Positions 1 through 6,427 are shown, counted from the stretch's first letter. The stretch: DNA of 8,291 nt from Lachnospiraceae bacterium (GCA_017958465.1 JAGDCQ010000256.1:1-8291), one strand, 5' to 3'. Numbers and translations are program-made. The notes: generated by a model from the letters alone, not told the origin.

Positions 1-1
1 A

Positions 2-451
2 AACAGTGCCGAGACTCTTACGGAGACCCTCCAGATCGTGAATAAAGGCGTTCTGGCTGTATCGGGAGTGCTCATCATATTGCTCCTGTCCATCGCAACA
101 TTCCTTATCAGCATAACCATCGCCATGGGCGTTTCGGCCCACAGGGAGGAGATATCCATCATGAAGCTGATAGGCGCGACGGACTACTTTGTGCGCGGGC
201 CATATATGGTGGAAGGCCTTGTGATAGGGATCATAGGCTCTGTGATACCCCTCATACTGCTGAGCCTTGCCTATGACAGAGTGACAAAGGCCATAGTCGA
301 GAAGTTTTCCAGCAACTTTGATATGCTTACTTTCCTTCCGGCATCGGAGCTGTTTAAGGCGCTTATCCCCCTGTCGTTCCTGATAGGTATAGGGGTGAGC
401 TTCCTTGGGAGCTTTCTTACGCTGAACAGGGAACTGAGAAAGATAGACTAA
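2..451 (+). CDS. ftsX: Cell division protein FtsX, C-terminal part (5' end outside window)
   Basis: This is the C-terminal 149 codons of FtsX, the membrane subunit of the FtsE-FtsX ABC-type complex, which couples cytoplasmic ATP hydrolysis to activation of murein hydrolases outside the cell. The reading frame is open from base 2, so the gene starts upstream; the GTG at 38 is internal and not a real start. Three hydrophobic segments are visible, at about 50-125, 205-285 and 355-425, matching the last three of the four FtsX membrane helices. Between the first two lies the characteristic cytoplasmic stretch HREEISIMKLIGATDYFVR, followed by P-x-x-x-EG-x-x-x-G. The protein ends with NRELRKID, a typical short charged tail. 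The next gene begins 16 bases after the stop and encodes a coiled-coil murein hydrolase, the known partner type for FtsEX. ftsE is expected just upstream of the window. Confidence 0.95.
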   Translation, partial: NSAETLTETLQIVNKGVLAVSGVLIILLLSIATFLISITIAMGVSAHREEISIMKLIGATDYFVRGPYMVEGLVIGIIGSVIPLILLSLAYDRVTKAIVEKFSSNFDMLTFLPASELFKALIPLSFLIGIGVSFLGSFLTLNRELRKID

Positions 452-467
452 GATCGGGGAGGCATTT

Positions 468-1886
468 ATGAAGAAAAGAATGAAACATTTTTTAGCTGCA
501 TTTTTCATCGTTGTCTGTGCTGCGGGGCTTTTCTTCGGCGTGAGGAGCGCCGGTGCATCGTCCTATGATAAGCAGATCGAAGAGGCTAAAAAGAAGCAGG
601 AAGAACTCCAGAAGATGATCGAAGACGCCAAGAAGCGTAAAGAGGAGTTCGAGAAAAAGCAGAAAGAGTCAAAGGATTATCTTGCGTCGCTCCAGGGCGA
701 CATAGACCAGGTGCTGGCTTATATCGAAGAGGTGGACAGGCAGCTTGAAGAGGTAAACGGGCGCCTTACGGAACTGAACTTCCAGATATCCGAGAAGGAA
801 GACGAGCTTGCACAGACAAAGATAGAGCTTGCTAATGCCATAGAACATCAGCAGGAGCAGTACGATACGATGAAAAAGCGTATCCGGTACACCTACGAGA
901 ACGGGAGCGAATCCCTGCTCGAGATCCTTACGGCGTCCAGGGATATATCGGATTTCCTTAACAGGGTCGAATATCGTATGAGCATCGCGGAATACGACAA
1001 CACGCTTTACGAGCGGTATAAAGCGGCAACAGAGCTTGTTATCGCGACAAAGGCCTACCTTGAGGCTTCCCTCCAGAACCTTGAGGAGCTTAAAGCCGAG
1101 GCAGAGGGCGAAAGGCAGGCATGTGAAGAGCTTGCGGCCGCAAAGGGTAAGCAGCTTGAGGAATACATGGCCAAACGCCAGATGGAAGAAGAGCTTTTAT
1201 TCGAGTATATCAATGAGATAGACCAGACCAATAAGAGCACTACCGAGCTTTATAATGAGCTTTCCGCTACGGCAAAGAAAGAGGAAGAACTCAGGAAAGC
1301 CGCAGAGGAAGAGGCAAGGCGTATTGCCGAGGAAAACGCGAGAAAAGAGCGGGAGCGCCAGGAGGCCGAGAGAAAAGAACGTGAGCGTCAGGAGGCGATC
1401 GCAAGGCAGCAGGCGCTTGAGGCTCTCCAGAGACAGCGTATGACAGCGGCTGACGGCATAGAGATGACATCAGAGACAAACCTGATGAAGATGATATGGC
1501 CACTTCCCGGTGACGGAAGGACCTTCTCCGGGTTTGGTCCGCGAATCCCACCGTGCCCCGGTGCGACTTCGTTCCATAACGGCGTGGATATCGGCGGAGA
1601 GTACGGTGCAAAGGTTGTTTCCGTGCTTGCGGGCAAGGTTACGATCGCAGGGTACAATTCATCTGCCGGCAACTACGTTCAGGTGGATCACGGGAACGGC
1701 GTTGTGACAAGGTATTGCCATGCCTCAAAGCTTCTTGTGAAGGCCGGCGACTATGTGCTTCAGGGACAGCCCATCATGCTCGTTGGAAGCACAGGCGTTT
1801 CTACAGGCCCGCACCTGCACTTTGCAGTGCTGCTGAACGGGAAATACGTAGATCCCATGAAATACATCAAATATACAGGACAATAA
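468..1886 (+). CDS. Secreted coiled-coil murein hydrolase, peptidase M23 family (EnvC/PcsB-like)
   Basis: A 472-residue exported peptidoglycan hydrolase, probably the one activated by the upstream FtsX. The start ATG has GGGGAGG at 456-462, five bases away. Residues 1-30 form a signal peptide (basic MKKRMKH, hydrophobic core, A-G-A before a likely cleavage after Ala30). Residues about 33-330 are a long Glu/Lys/Gln/Leu-rich coiled coil, ending in a very charged Arg/Glu segment (about 270-325). Residues about 343-470 are an M23 (LytM-type) endopeptidase domain. The zinc and catalytic residues are all present: HxxxD (His370, Asp374), His418 in the YCHAS segment, and HLH (His449, His451). It should therefore be catalytically active, unlike E. 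coli EnvC, whose LytM domain is a non-catalytic activator. Domain order resembles EnvC; the role resembles streptococcal PcsB or Bacillus CwlO, which use other catalytic domains. The cleaved bond cannot be told from sequence. Confidence 0.93.
   Translation: MKKRMKHFLAAFFIVVCAAGLFFGVRSAGASSYDKQIEEAKKKQEELQKMIEDAKKRKEEFEKKQKESKDYLASLQGDIDQVLAYIEEVDRQLEEVNGRLTELNFQISEKEDELAQTKIELANAIEHQQEQYDTMKKRIRYTYENGSESLLEILTASRDISDFLNRVEYRMSIAEYDNTLYERYKAATELVIATKAYLEASLQNLEELKAEAEGERQACEELAAAKGKQLEEYMAKRQMEEELLFEYINEIDQTNKSTTELYNELSATAKKEEELRKAAEEEARRIAEENARKERERQEAERKERERQEAIARQQALEALQRQRMTAADGIEMTSETNLMKMIWPLPGDGRTFSGFGPRIPPCPGATSFHNGVDIGGEYGAKVVSVLAGKVTIAGYNSSAGNYVQVDHGNGVVTRYCHASKLLVKAGDYVLQGQPIMLVGSTGVSTGPHLHFAVLLNGKYVDPMKYIKYTGQ
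1341..1400 (+). repeat. Two-copy 30-bp in-frame tandem repeat in the coiled coil
   Basis: Bases 1341-1370 and 1371-1400 are two adjacent copies of a 30-base unit encoding RKERERQEAE and RKERERQEAI. The copies differ mainly at third codon positions, plus the last codon, so the peptide is conserved in nine of ten residues. It lies in the charged segment just before the M23 domain and probably arose by tandem duplication that lengthened the helix. Confidence 0.75.
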
Positions 1887-1897
1887 GTATGTCAAAA

Positions 1898-1913
1898 GGG
1901 CCGGCACCGGCCC
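1898..1913 (+). other. GC-rich hairpin after the M23 gene
   Basis: GGGCCGG (1898-1904) pairs with CCGGCCC (1907-1913); realistically a 6-bp stem with a GCAC loop, or slightly longer with the flanking A1897 and T1914. There is no T-run after it, so it is not a classical terminator. It may protect the 3' end of the ftsX-hydrolase message or act with the second hairpin just downstream. Confidence 0.55.
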
Positions 1914-1929
1914 TGCATAAGGACATTAA

Positions 1930-1957
1930 AAACGGCGCGTAAGGCGCCGTTTGGTTT
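1930..1957 (+). terminator. Possible intrinsic terminator between M23 and S41 genes
   Basis: AAACGGCGC (1930-1938) pairs perfectly with GCGCCGTTT (1944-1952) around a GTAAG loop, giving a 9-bp stem. The T-tract that follows is short and broken (TTTGGTTTGG), so termination may be partial. I see no convincing promoter between this hairpin and the next gene, which suggests that the S41 gene depends on read-through, as in an attenuated operon. Confidence 0.5.
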
Positions 1958-1961
1958 GGAG
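1958..1961 (+). promoter_or_regulatory. Ribosome binding site deciding the S41 protease start
   Basis: GGAG at 1958-1961 lies six bases before the ATG at 1968. The possible TTG start at 1956 overlaps this site and has only a hairpin arm upstream, so the ATG at 1968 is preferred. Confidence 0.75.
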
Positions 1962-1967
1962 ACGATC

Positions 1968-3257
1968 ATGAATTCAGGTAACAAAAACAGTTTTCTCACC
2001 GGTCTTGCGGTGGGAATAGTATGTGCACTTTCTGCCGCAATGGCAGCCATCCTTATCTATCTTACAGGTGTGAAACCCGAAACGCCCTCGGGTGAAAACA
2101 AGCCGACTTTATCGCCTACGTCGGCACTGCAGCCCACAAATGGTGCCTCTGCGAACAAGGACGATGTTTTCACATCTATCTCAAACGAGGAGCTGCTTTC
2201 GAAGCTTCGCGAGATCAACGGTATCATCGATAAAAACTCGCTCTACGGCGCATCAGACGAAGACAAGGCAAACGCTGTCATCGCAGGCATCCTGAACGCG
2301 CTTAACGACAAATACGCAGCATACTACACCATCGACAATATGAAGGCCTTCCAGGAGTCCACAAGCGGCACCTACAGCGGTATAGGCGCTCTGGTGAGCC
2401 AGGACCCGTACAGTAAAGAGATCTCGATCGTAAGGCCCTTCGAAGGCGGTCCTGCCTACAATTCCGGGCTCCTTAAAGGGGATGTCTTTGTGAAGGTGGC
2501 CGGGATAGATGTTGCCGGGATGGATATAAATGAGGTTGTCTCCTACATGAAAGGGCCTGCCGGTACGGACGTTGAGATCACTGTAAGGCGCGGAGAGGAG
2601 CTTATCACAAAGACCCTTACCCGTGCGACGATCGAGGTTCCTACGGTAGAATCCGAGATGCTTGATAACAAAATTGGCTATATACAGGTCACAGAGTTTG
2701 ACGGCGTGACTGTTTCGCAGTTTACAAACGCCATCACAAAGCTCCAGAAAGAAGGGATGGAGGCGCTTGTCCTTGACCTTAGGGACAACCCGGGCGGCCT
2801 TGTGGACACGGCTGTTTCCATCGCGGACAGGATAGTTCCCACCGGCGTTGTTGTCTACACCGAGGATAACACAGGCAGGCGTGACTACAATTACGCCAGG
2901 ACCGCAACAGAGCTCAATATCCCCGTTTGCGTCCTCATCAACGGAAACAGCGCATCTGCGTCGGAGATCCTTTGCGGAGCTTTAAGAGACTATAATAAGG
3001 CCACCATCGTAGGGACGACTTCTTACGGAAAGGGCATCGTGCAGGTGATCCAGTACCTTTCGGACGGATCGGGCCTGAAATACACCATTTCGCAGTACTT
3101 CACACCCAGCGGCTACGCTGTTCACGGCGTGGGTATCGTTCCGGATATCGAAGTGGAGCTTGATGAAGAGCTGCAGAAGCTTTCCGAGATCCCGAAGGAC
3201 AAGGACAACCAGCTTCAGACGGCGGTAAAAGAGCTTTTAAGACAGCTTGGAAAGTAA
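1968..3257 (+). CDS. ctpA: S41 family carboxyl-terminal processing peptidase with PDZ domain
   Basis: A 429-residue membrane-anchored serine protease that trims or degrades extracytoplasmic proteins from their C-termini. Residues about 9-33 form one membrane segment (uncleaved anchor or signal), then a Ser/Thr/Pro-rich linker to about 65 and a helical stretch containing the family segment LNDKYAAYYT. A PDZ domain spans about 134-215, and the S41 catalytic core about 220-410. The Ser-Lys dyad is present: Ser330, the middle serine of SASASEI, and Lys355 in YGKG, with the family's 25-residue spacing. DLRDNPGG and the PDIEVELD end motif are also present. No extra C-terminal peptidoglycan-binding domain is seen. 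In Bacillus subtilis the paralogue ctpB also lies beside ftsEX, so this placement is typical. The symbol is generic; ctpA and ctpB cannot be separated here. A natural but unproven substrate is the upstream hydrolase. Confidence 0.94.
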   Translation: MNSGNKNSFLTGLAVGIVCALSAAMAAILIYLTGVKPETPSGENKPTLSPTSALQPTNGASANKDDVFTSISNEELLSKLREINGIIDKNSLYGASDEDKANAVIAGILNALNDKYAAYYTIDNMKAFQESTSGTYSGIGALVSQDPYSKEISIVRPFEGGPAYNSGLLKGDVFVKVAGIDVAGMDINEVVSYMKGPAGTDVEITVRRGEELITKTLTRATIEVPTVESEMLDNKIGYIQVTEFDGVTVSQFTNAITKLQKEGMEALVLDLRDNPGGLVDTAVSIADRIVPTGVVVYTEDNTGRRDYNYARTATELNIPVCVLINGNSASASEILCGALRDYNKATIVGTTSYGKGIVQVIQYLSDGSGLKYTISQYFTPSGYAVHGVGIVPDIEVELDEELQKLSEIPKDKDNQLQTAVKELLRQLGK

Positions 3258-3290
3258 TCCGGACCGGGTTTTACGCCTGATCTTTATATG

Positions 3291-3327
3291 AAAACAGCTA
3301 CGGGGCAGGGTGCCCCGTAGTTTTTTC
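3291..3327 (+). terminator. Strong rho-independent terminator after the S41 gene
   Basis: CTACGGGGCA (3298-3307) pairs perfectly with TGCCCCGTAG (3311-3320) across a GGG loop and is followed by TTTTTT (3321-3326). An A-run precedes the stem (3291-3294). It ends the ftsX-hydrolase-protease transcription unit 40 bases after the stop codon. Confidence 0.93.
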
Positions 3328-3348
3328 TGAAAAACAAATATTTAATGC

Positions 3349-3377
3349 TTGCAAAAACAAAAATCCCGTGTTAATAT
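3349..3377 (+). promoter_or_regulatory. Sigma-A type promoter for the ACT protein-hom-lysC operon
   Basis: The -35 box TTGCAA (3349-3354) is followed after 17 bases by the -10 box TAATAT (3372-3377), which has an upstream TG at 3369-3370 (extended -10). The surroundings are A-rich, as expected of a strong Firmicute promoter. Transcription should start near 3384, leaving a leader of only about 44 bases, too short for a T-box or lysine riboswitch. Confidence 0.8.
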
Positions 3378-3427
3378 ACTTGTCAGAAATACAGTTGTGC
3401 GTACAGGAAAGACAAAAGGAGCGCGGG

Positions 3428-3868
3428 ATGAAAGAGAACAAATTTTATCTTGTCAGTGAGCGTGCGCTGCCCGAGGTCTTGCAGAAAGTAGTCGAAGCAA
3501 GGCGTCTGCTGGATTCCGAAAGGTGTATGACCATTCAGGAAGCGGTGGATATCGTCGGGATCAGCCGCAGCTCTTTTTATAAGTATAAAGATGATGTTCT
3601 TCCTTTTCATGAGACAATGAGAGGAAAGACCATTAATCTCATGCTCCAGGTGGACGACACACCGGGCCTTCTTACGAAAGTCCTTGCTAAGGTGGCTCTT
3701 TCACATGCAAACATCCTTACTATCCACCAGACGATCCCCATCGGCGGGATCGCCTCCATAACTCTCGGCATCGAGCTTCAGCCGCAGAGCGGGGATATTT
3801 CGGAAATGATAGACGCCATGCAAAAGACCGAGGGAGTGCATTACATAAAGATCCTCGGCAGAGAATGA
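3428..3868 (+). CDS. pheB: Small HTH-like plus ACT domain protein (PheB / UPF0735 family)
   Basis: A 146-residue cytoplasmic protein. The ATG at 3428 has AGGAG at 3417-3421, six bases away; an upstream GTG at 3368 overlaps the promoter and is rejected. Residues about 34-53 (TIQEAVDIVGISRSSFYKY) look like a helix-turn-helix, and about 66-146 form one ACT domain with the ligand-loop motif D77-x-P79-G80 and a second strand-helix half ending in HYIKILGRE. Length and layout match the PheB/UPF0735 family, named after the gene preceding pheA in Bacillus subtilis; its biochemical role is not established. ACT domains usually bind amino acids. As first gene of an operon with hom and lysC (34 bases before hom), it is a good candidate for an amino-acid sensor, either of transcription or of the enzymes. 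Involvement in phenylalanine synthesis, implied by the symbol, is not supported by the neighbours. Confidence 0.88.
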   Translation: MKENKFYLVSERALPEVLQKVVEARRLLDSERCMTIQEAVDIVGISRSSFYKYKDDVLPFHETMRGKTINLMLQVDDTPGLLTKVLAKVALSHANILTIHQTIPIGGIASITLGIELQPQSGDISEMIDAMQKTEGVHYIKILGRE

Positions 3869-3902
3869 GAAGAGGGACGGATCCCAGGAAAGGAATGACA
3901 AG

Positions 3903-5108
3903 ATGAAGATAGCGGTACTCGGATATGGAACAGTCGGATCGGGCGTTGTTGAGGTCATCCGCAGAAACGGAGACAGCATCGCAAAGCGCGCGGGCCAGGA
4001 AATAGAGGTAAAATACGTCCTTGACCTCAGGGACTTCCCGGGGGATCCCGTGGAAAAGGTACTGGTGCACGATTACGAGGTTATCGTGAACGATCCCGAG
4101 GTTGGCGTTGTTGTAGAGGTAATGGGAGGCGTGGAGCCTGCCTACACCTTTGTTAAGCGTGCGCTGCTGGCGGGCAAGAGCGTCTGCACATCAAATAAGG
4201 AGCTTGTTGCAAAGCACGGCGCAGAGCTTCTCGAGATCGCAAAGCAGGGCAAGATCAACTTCCTGTTCGAAGCGAGCGTGGGCGGCGGCATCCCCATCAT
4301 CAGGCCGCTCAACCAGAGCATCACAGCAGACGAGATCGAGGAAGTAACAGGTATCCTTAACGGCACCACAAACTTCATCCTTACAAAGATGAGGGACGAC
4401 GGGTGCGATTTCGAGACGGCGCTCAAGGAGGCCCAGAGCCTCGGATATGCGGAGCGCAATCCCCAGGCGGACGTTGAAGGTTTTGACGCCTGCAGGAAGA
4501 TCGCGATCCTTACTTCCCTTGCATACGGAAAGCACGTTTCTTACGAGGATATCCAGACGGAGGGCATCACAAAGATCACAGCCGCGGATATCGCCTACGC
4601 AAAGAAATTTGAAATGTCTATAAAGCTTTTTGCATCCAGCAGAAAGGTGGGGGACAGCATTTACGCCCTTGTTGCCCCGAAGATGATCGGTGTCAACAAC
4701 CCGCTTTACACTGTAAACGGCGTTTATAACGCGATCCTCGTCCACGGAAACGTTCTCGGCGATGTTATGTTCTACGGCAGCGGCGCAGGGAAGCTTCCCA
4801 CAGCCAGCGCTGTAGTGTCGGATGTTGTGGACGCCACAAAGCATAAGGGCGTCAATATCATGCAGATATGGAGCACAAAGAAGCTGGAGCTTGCTTCAAA
4901 TGAAGGCCTTGTGAACAACTTCTTCGTAAGGTTCCCCAAGGAGGAGAGAAAGCTTGCGTGGGATCGCTTTGAGATCCTGAAGACGGCCCTTCTTGATGAT
5001 CACGACGACGAGTTCGCAATCATCACCTCCCCTATGACAGAAAAGGAATTTGCCGAAAGAGCGCAAGGGATGCACGTTATCTCCTGCATAAGGGCAGATG
5101 TCAGGTAA
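3903..5108 (+). CDS. hom: Homoserine dehydrogenase
   Basis: A 401-residue enzyme that reduces aspartate 4-semialdehyde to homoserine with NAD(P)H, the branch step towards threonine and methionine. AGGA at 3891-3894 precedes the ATG by eight bases. The N-terminal Rossmann fold has GYGTVGSG (residues 7-14). The catalytic part has TSNKE with Lys99, NGTTNFI (153-159), Glu184, Asp195 and Lys199; the 184/195/199 spacing equals that of the yeast catalytic Glu208/Asp219/Lys223. The catalytic domain ends near residue 315. Bacillus-type enzymes of about 430 residues then carry a full ACT domain. Here only about 64 residues from 338 resemble one: they keep the second half (FAIITSPMTEKEFAERAQ and VISCIRADV), but the D-x-P-G ligand loop and following helix are not recognisable. 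Feedback control by threonine may thus be altered or need a partner. Confidence 0.96.
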   Translation: MKIAVLGYGTVGSGVVEVIRRNGDSIAKRAGQEIEVKYVLDLRDFPGDPVEKVLVHDYEVIVNDPEVGVVVEVMGGVEPAYTFVKRALLAGKSVCTSNKELVAKHGAELLEIAKQGKINFLFEASVGGGIPIIRPLNQSITADEIEEVTGILNGTTNFILTKMRDDGCDFETALKEAQSLGYAERNPQADVEGFDACRKIAILTSLAYGKHVSYEDIQTEGITKITAADIAYAKKFEMSIKLFASSRKVGDSIYALVAPKMIGVNNPLYTVNGVYNAILVHGNVLGDVMFYGSGAGKLPTASAVVSDVVDATKHKGVNIMQIWSTKKLELASNEGLVNNFFVRFPKEERKLAWDRFEILKTALLDDHDDEFAIITSPMTEKEFAERAQGMHVISCIRADVR

Positions 5109-5116
5109 GAATTTAT

Positions 5117-5128
5117 GCCGGAAACGGC
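5117..5128 (+). other. Small GNRA-loop hairpin between hom and lysC
   Basis: GCCG (5117-5120) pairs with CGGC (5125-5128) around a GAAA tetraloop in the 48-base gap. It has no T-run, so it is not a terminator, and no promoter is evident in the gap. It may be only a minor structural or processing element; hom and lysC should be on one transcript. Confidence 0.35.
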
Positions 5129-5156
5129 TTAAACCAGATACAGAGAGGAAAAATTT

Positions 5157-6377
5157 ATGTTGATCGTCAAAAAATTCGGCGGAACATCCGTAGCAAACAA
5201 AGACCGCATTTTCAATGTTGCGCGTCGAATCGTAGCCGAATACAAAAAGGGGAATGATGTTATCGTTGTGCTTTCCGCAATGGGAAAGTCCACCGACGAG
5301 CTCATCGAGATGGCTAAAGAGATTAACCCCAAGCCTGCAAAGAGAGAGCTTGACATGCTCATGGTAACGGGAGAGCAGATCTCCGTTTCGCTTATGGCTA
5401 TGGCCCTGGATTCTCTCGGCGTGCCGGCCATCTCCCTCAACGCGTTCCAGGTTGCTATGCACACCACCAGCGCATACGGCAACGCAAGGCTGAAAAACAT
5501 CGACGCCGAGCGTATCAAGAACGAGCTTGAAAACAGGAAAGTAGTTATCGTAACTGGGTTCCAGGGTGTGGACGCCGAAAACGACTTCACCACCCTCGGA
5601 AGAGGCGGCTCCGATACAACAGCCGTTGCACTTGCGGCAGCGCTCCATGCGGACGCCTGCGAGATCTATACCGACGTGGACGGCGTGTTCACAGCGGATC
5701 CGAGAATAGTTAAAAATGCAAGAAAACTAGACGAGATCACTTACGACGAGATGCTGGACCTTGCATCGCTCGGTGCGGGAGTCCTGCATAACAGATCCGT
5801 CGAAATGGCTAAAAAATACGGTGTACAGCTTGTTGTCCGTTCCAGTCTTAACGAAAACGAGGGAACGATAGTAAAGGAGAATGCAAAAATGGAAAGAATG
5901 CTTGTAAGCGGAGTAGCTATAGATAAAGACGCAGCGCGTATTGCGGTCATCGGTCTTCAGGACCAGCCGGGTGTTGCTTTCAAACTGTTTAACCACCTTG
6001 CGCACCACAATATCAACGTGGACGTTATCCTTCAGTCCATCGGACGTGACGGCACAAAGGATATCTCCTTCACCGTTGCAAAGGACAACCTTGATGAGGC
6101 GCTTGCAGTGCTTGAGTCCCACAGAGAGACTTCGCTCATCTGCGACAAGATAGACGTCGACCGCGACATCGCAAAGATCTCGGTGGTAGGCGCCGGCATG
6201 ATCTCCAACCCCGGTGTTGCCGCAAAGATGTTTGAAGCTATGTATGATGCAAACATCAACATCAAGATGATCTCCACTTCCGAGATCCGCATCACAGTCA
6301 TCATCGACCAGGCAGACGTGGAGCGTGCAGCTGTTGCCGTTCACGACAAGATTGGCCTCGGAACTCCGAACCCCTGA
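5157..6377 (+). CDS. lysC: Aspartokinase, lysC type (alpha subunit)
   Basis: A 406-residue aspartate kinase that makes aspartyl-4-phosphate from aspartate and ATP, the first step to lysine, threonine, methionine and diaminopimelate. AGGA at 5146-5149 precedes the ATG by seven bases. The amino-acid kinase domain (1 to about 240) has KKFGGTSV (5-12), VTGEQ (70-74), GRGGSDTTA (148-156) and the nucleotide-binding region YTDVDGVFTADPRIV from 171. Two ACT domains follow at about 262-335 (with D269-Q-P-G) and 341-406 (with SNPGVAAKMF and ISTSEIRITVII). Size and layout match Bacillus subtilis aspartokinase II, an alpha2beta2 enzyme whose beta subunit comes from an internal start, and the internal start is present here too. 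Whether lysine, threonine or both inhibit it cannot be read from the sequence. It is last in the operon with hom, before a terminator. Confidence 0.96.
   Translation: MLIVKKFGGTSVANKDRIFNVARRIVAEYKKGNDVIVVLSAMGKSTDELIEMAKEINPKPAKRELDMLMVTGEQISVSLMAMALDSLGVPAISLNAFQVAMHTTSAYGNARLKNIDAERIKNELENRKVVIVTGFQGVDAENDFTTLGRGGSDTTAVALAAALHADACEIYTDVDGVFTADPRIVKNARKLDEITYDEMLDLASLGAGVLHNRSVEMAKKYGVQLVVRSSLNENEGTIVKENAKMERMLVSGVAIDKDAARIAVIGLQDQPGVAFKLFNHLAHHNINVDVILQSIGRDGTKDISFTVAKDNLDEALAVLESHRETSLICDKIDVDRDIAKISVVGAGMISNPGVAAKMFEAMYDANINIKMISTSEIRITVIIDQADVERAAVAVHDKIGLGTPNP
5875..5879 (+). promoter_or_regulatory. Internal ribosome binding site within lysC
   Basis: AGGAG at 5875-5879, within the context AAAGGAGA, lies nine bases before an in-frame ATG at 5889. 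It is as strong as the binding sites of full genes in this window and sits exactly at the junction between kinase and ACT regions, where the beta-subunit start lies in Bacillus aspartokinase II. Confidence 0.65.
5889..6377 (+). CDS. lysC: Predicted aspartokinase beta subunit from internal start of lysC
   Basis: This is a nested product in the same frame as lysC, starting at Met245 and ending at the same stop, 162 residues long. It contains only the two ACT domains. In Bacillus subtilis aspartokinase II an equivalent beta subunit of about 160 residues is made from an in-frame start near residue 246 and binds the alpha subunit; that is established knowledge. The matching position, length and internal Shine-Dalgarno are seen here; that the product is made is inference. 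A second in-frame ATG at 5898 is also possible but less well spaced. Confidence 0.6.
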   Translation: MERMLVSGVAIDKDAARIAVIGLQDQPGVAFKLFNHLAHHNINVDVILQSIGRDGTKDISFTVAKDNLDEALAVLESHRETSLICDKIDVDRDIAKISVVGAGMISNPGVAAKMFEAMYDANINIKMISTSEIRITVIIDQADVERAAVAVHDKIGLGTPNP

Positions 6378-6399
6378 AAAAATAGTTAAAAATTTGTTC

Positions 6400-6427
6400 A
6401 AAAGACCCTTTCGCAAAAGGGTCTTTT
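6400..6427 (+). terminator. Intrinsic terminator after lysC
   Basis: AAAAGACCCTTT (6400-6411) pairs perfectly with AAAGGGTCTTTT (6416-6427) around a CGCA loop, a 12-bp stem whose right arm ends in TTTT. It lies 22 bases after the lysC stop. The T-run is part of the stem, and the A-run on the left could allow some termination in the opposite direction as well. Confidence 0.88.

Noticed and set aside
1036..1942. Several open frames of 60-106 codons on both strands within the M23 gene
   Set aside because: They are out-of-frame readings of the repetitive Glu/Lys/Arg coiled-coil codons and have no ribosome sites or recognisable domains.
1956..1967. TTG start giving the S41 protease four more residues
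   Set aside because: The TTG overlaps the GGAG site that serves the ATG at 1968 and has no binding site of its own.
3368..3427. GTG start giving the ACT protein 20 more residues
   Set aside because: It lies within the promoter, upstream of the expected transcript start, and the family begins near the ATG at 3428, which has a good AGGAG.
4896..5648. 250-codon open frame on the minus strand across the hom-lysC junction
   Set aside because: It is antisense to two certain genes, has a Cys/His/Val-rich composition typical of shadow frames, and matches no family that I recognise. The same applies to the minus-strand frames at 4191-4844, 5727-6416 and 6488-7084.
5705..6393. 13-base direct repeat AATAGTTAAAAAT at 5705-5717 and 6381-6393
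   Set aside because: One copy is coding sequence inside lysC and the other lies just after its stop; the sequence is AT-rich and short, with no inverted ends or target duplication, so it is probably coincidence rather than a mobile-element scar.
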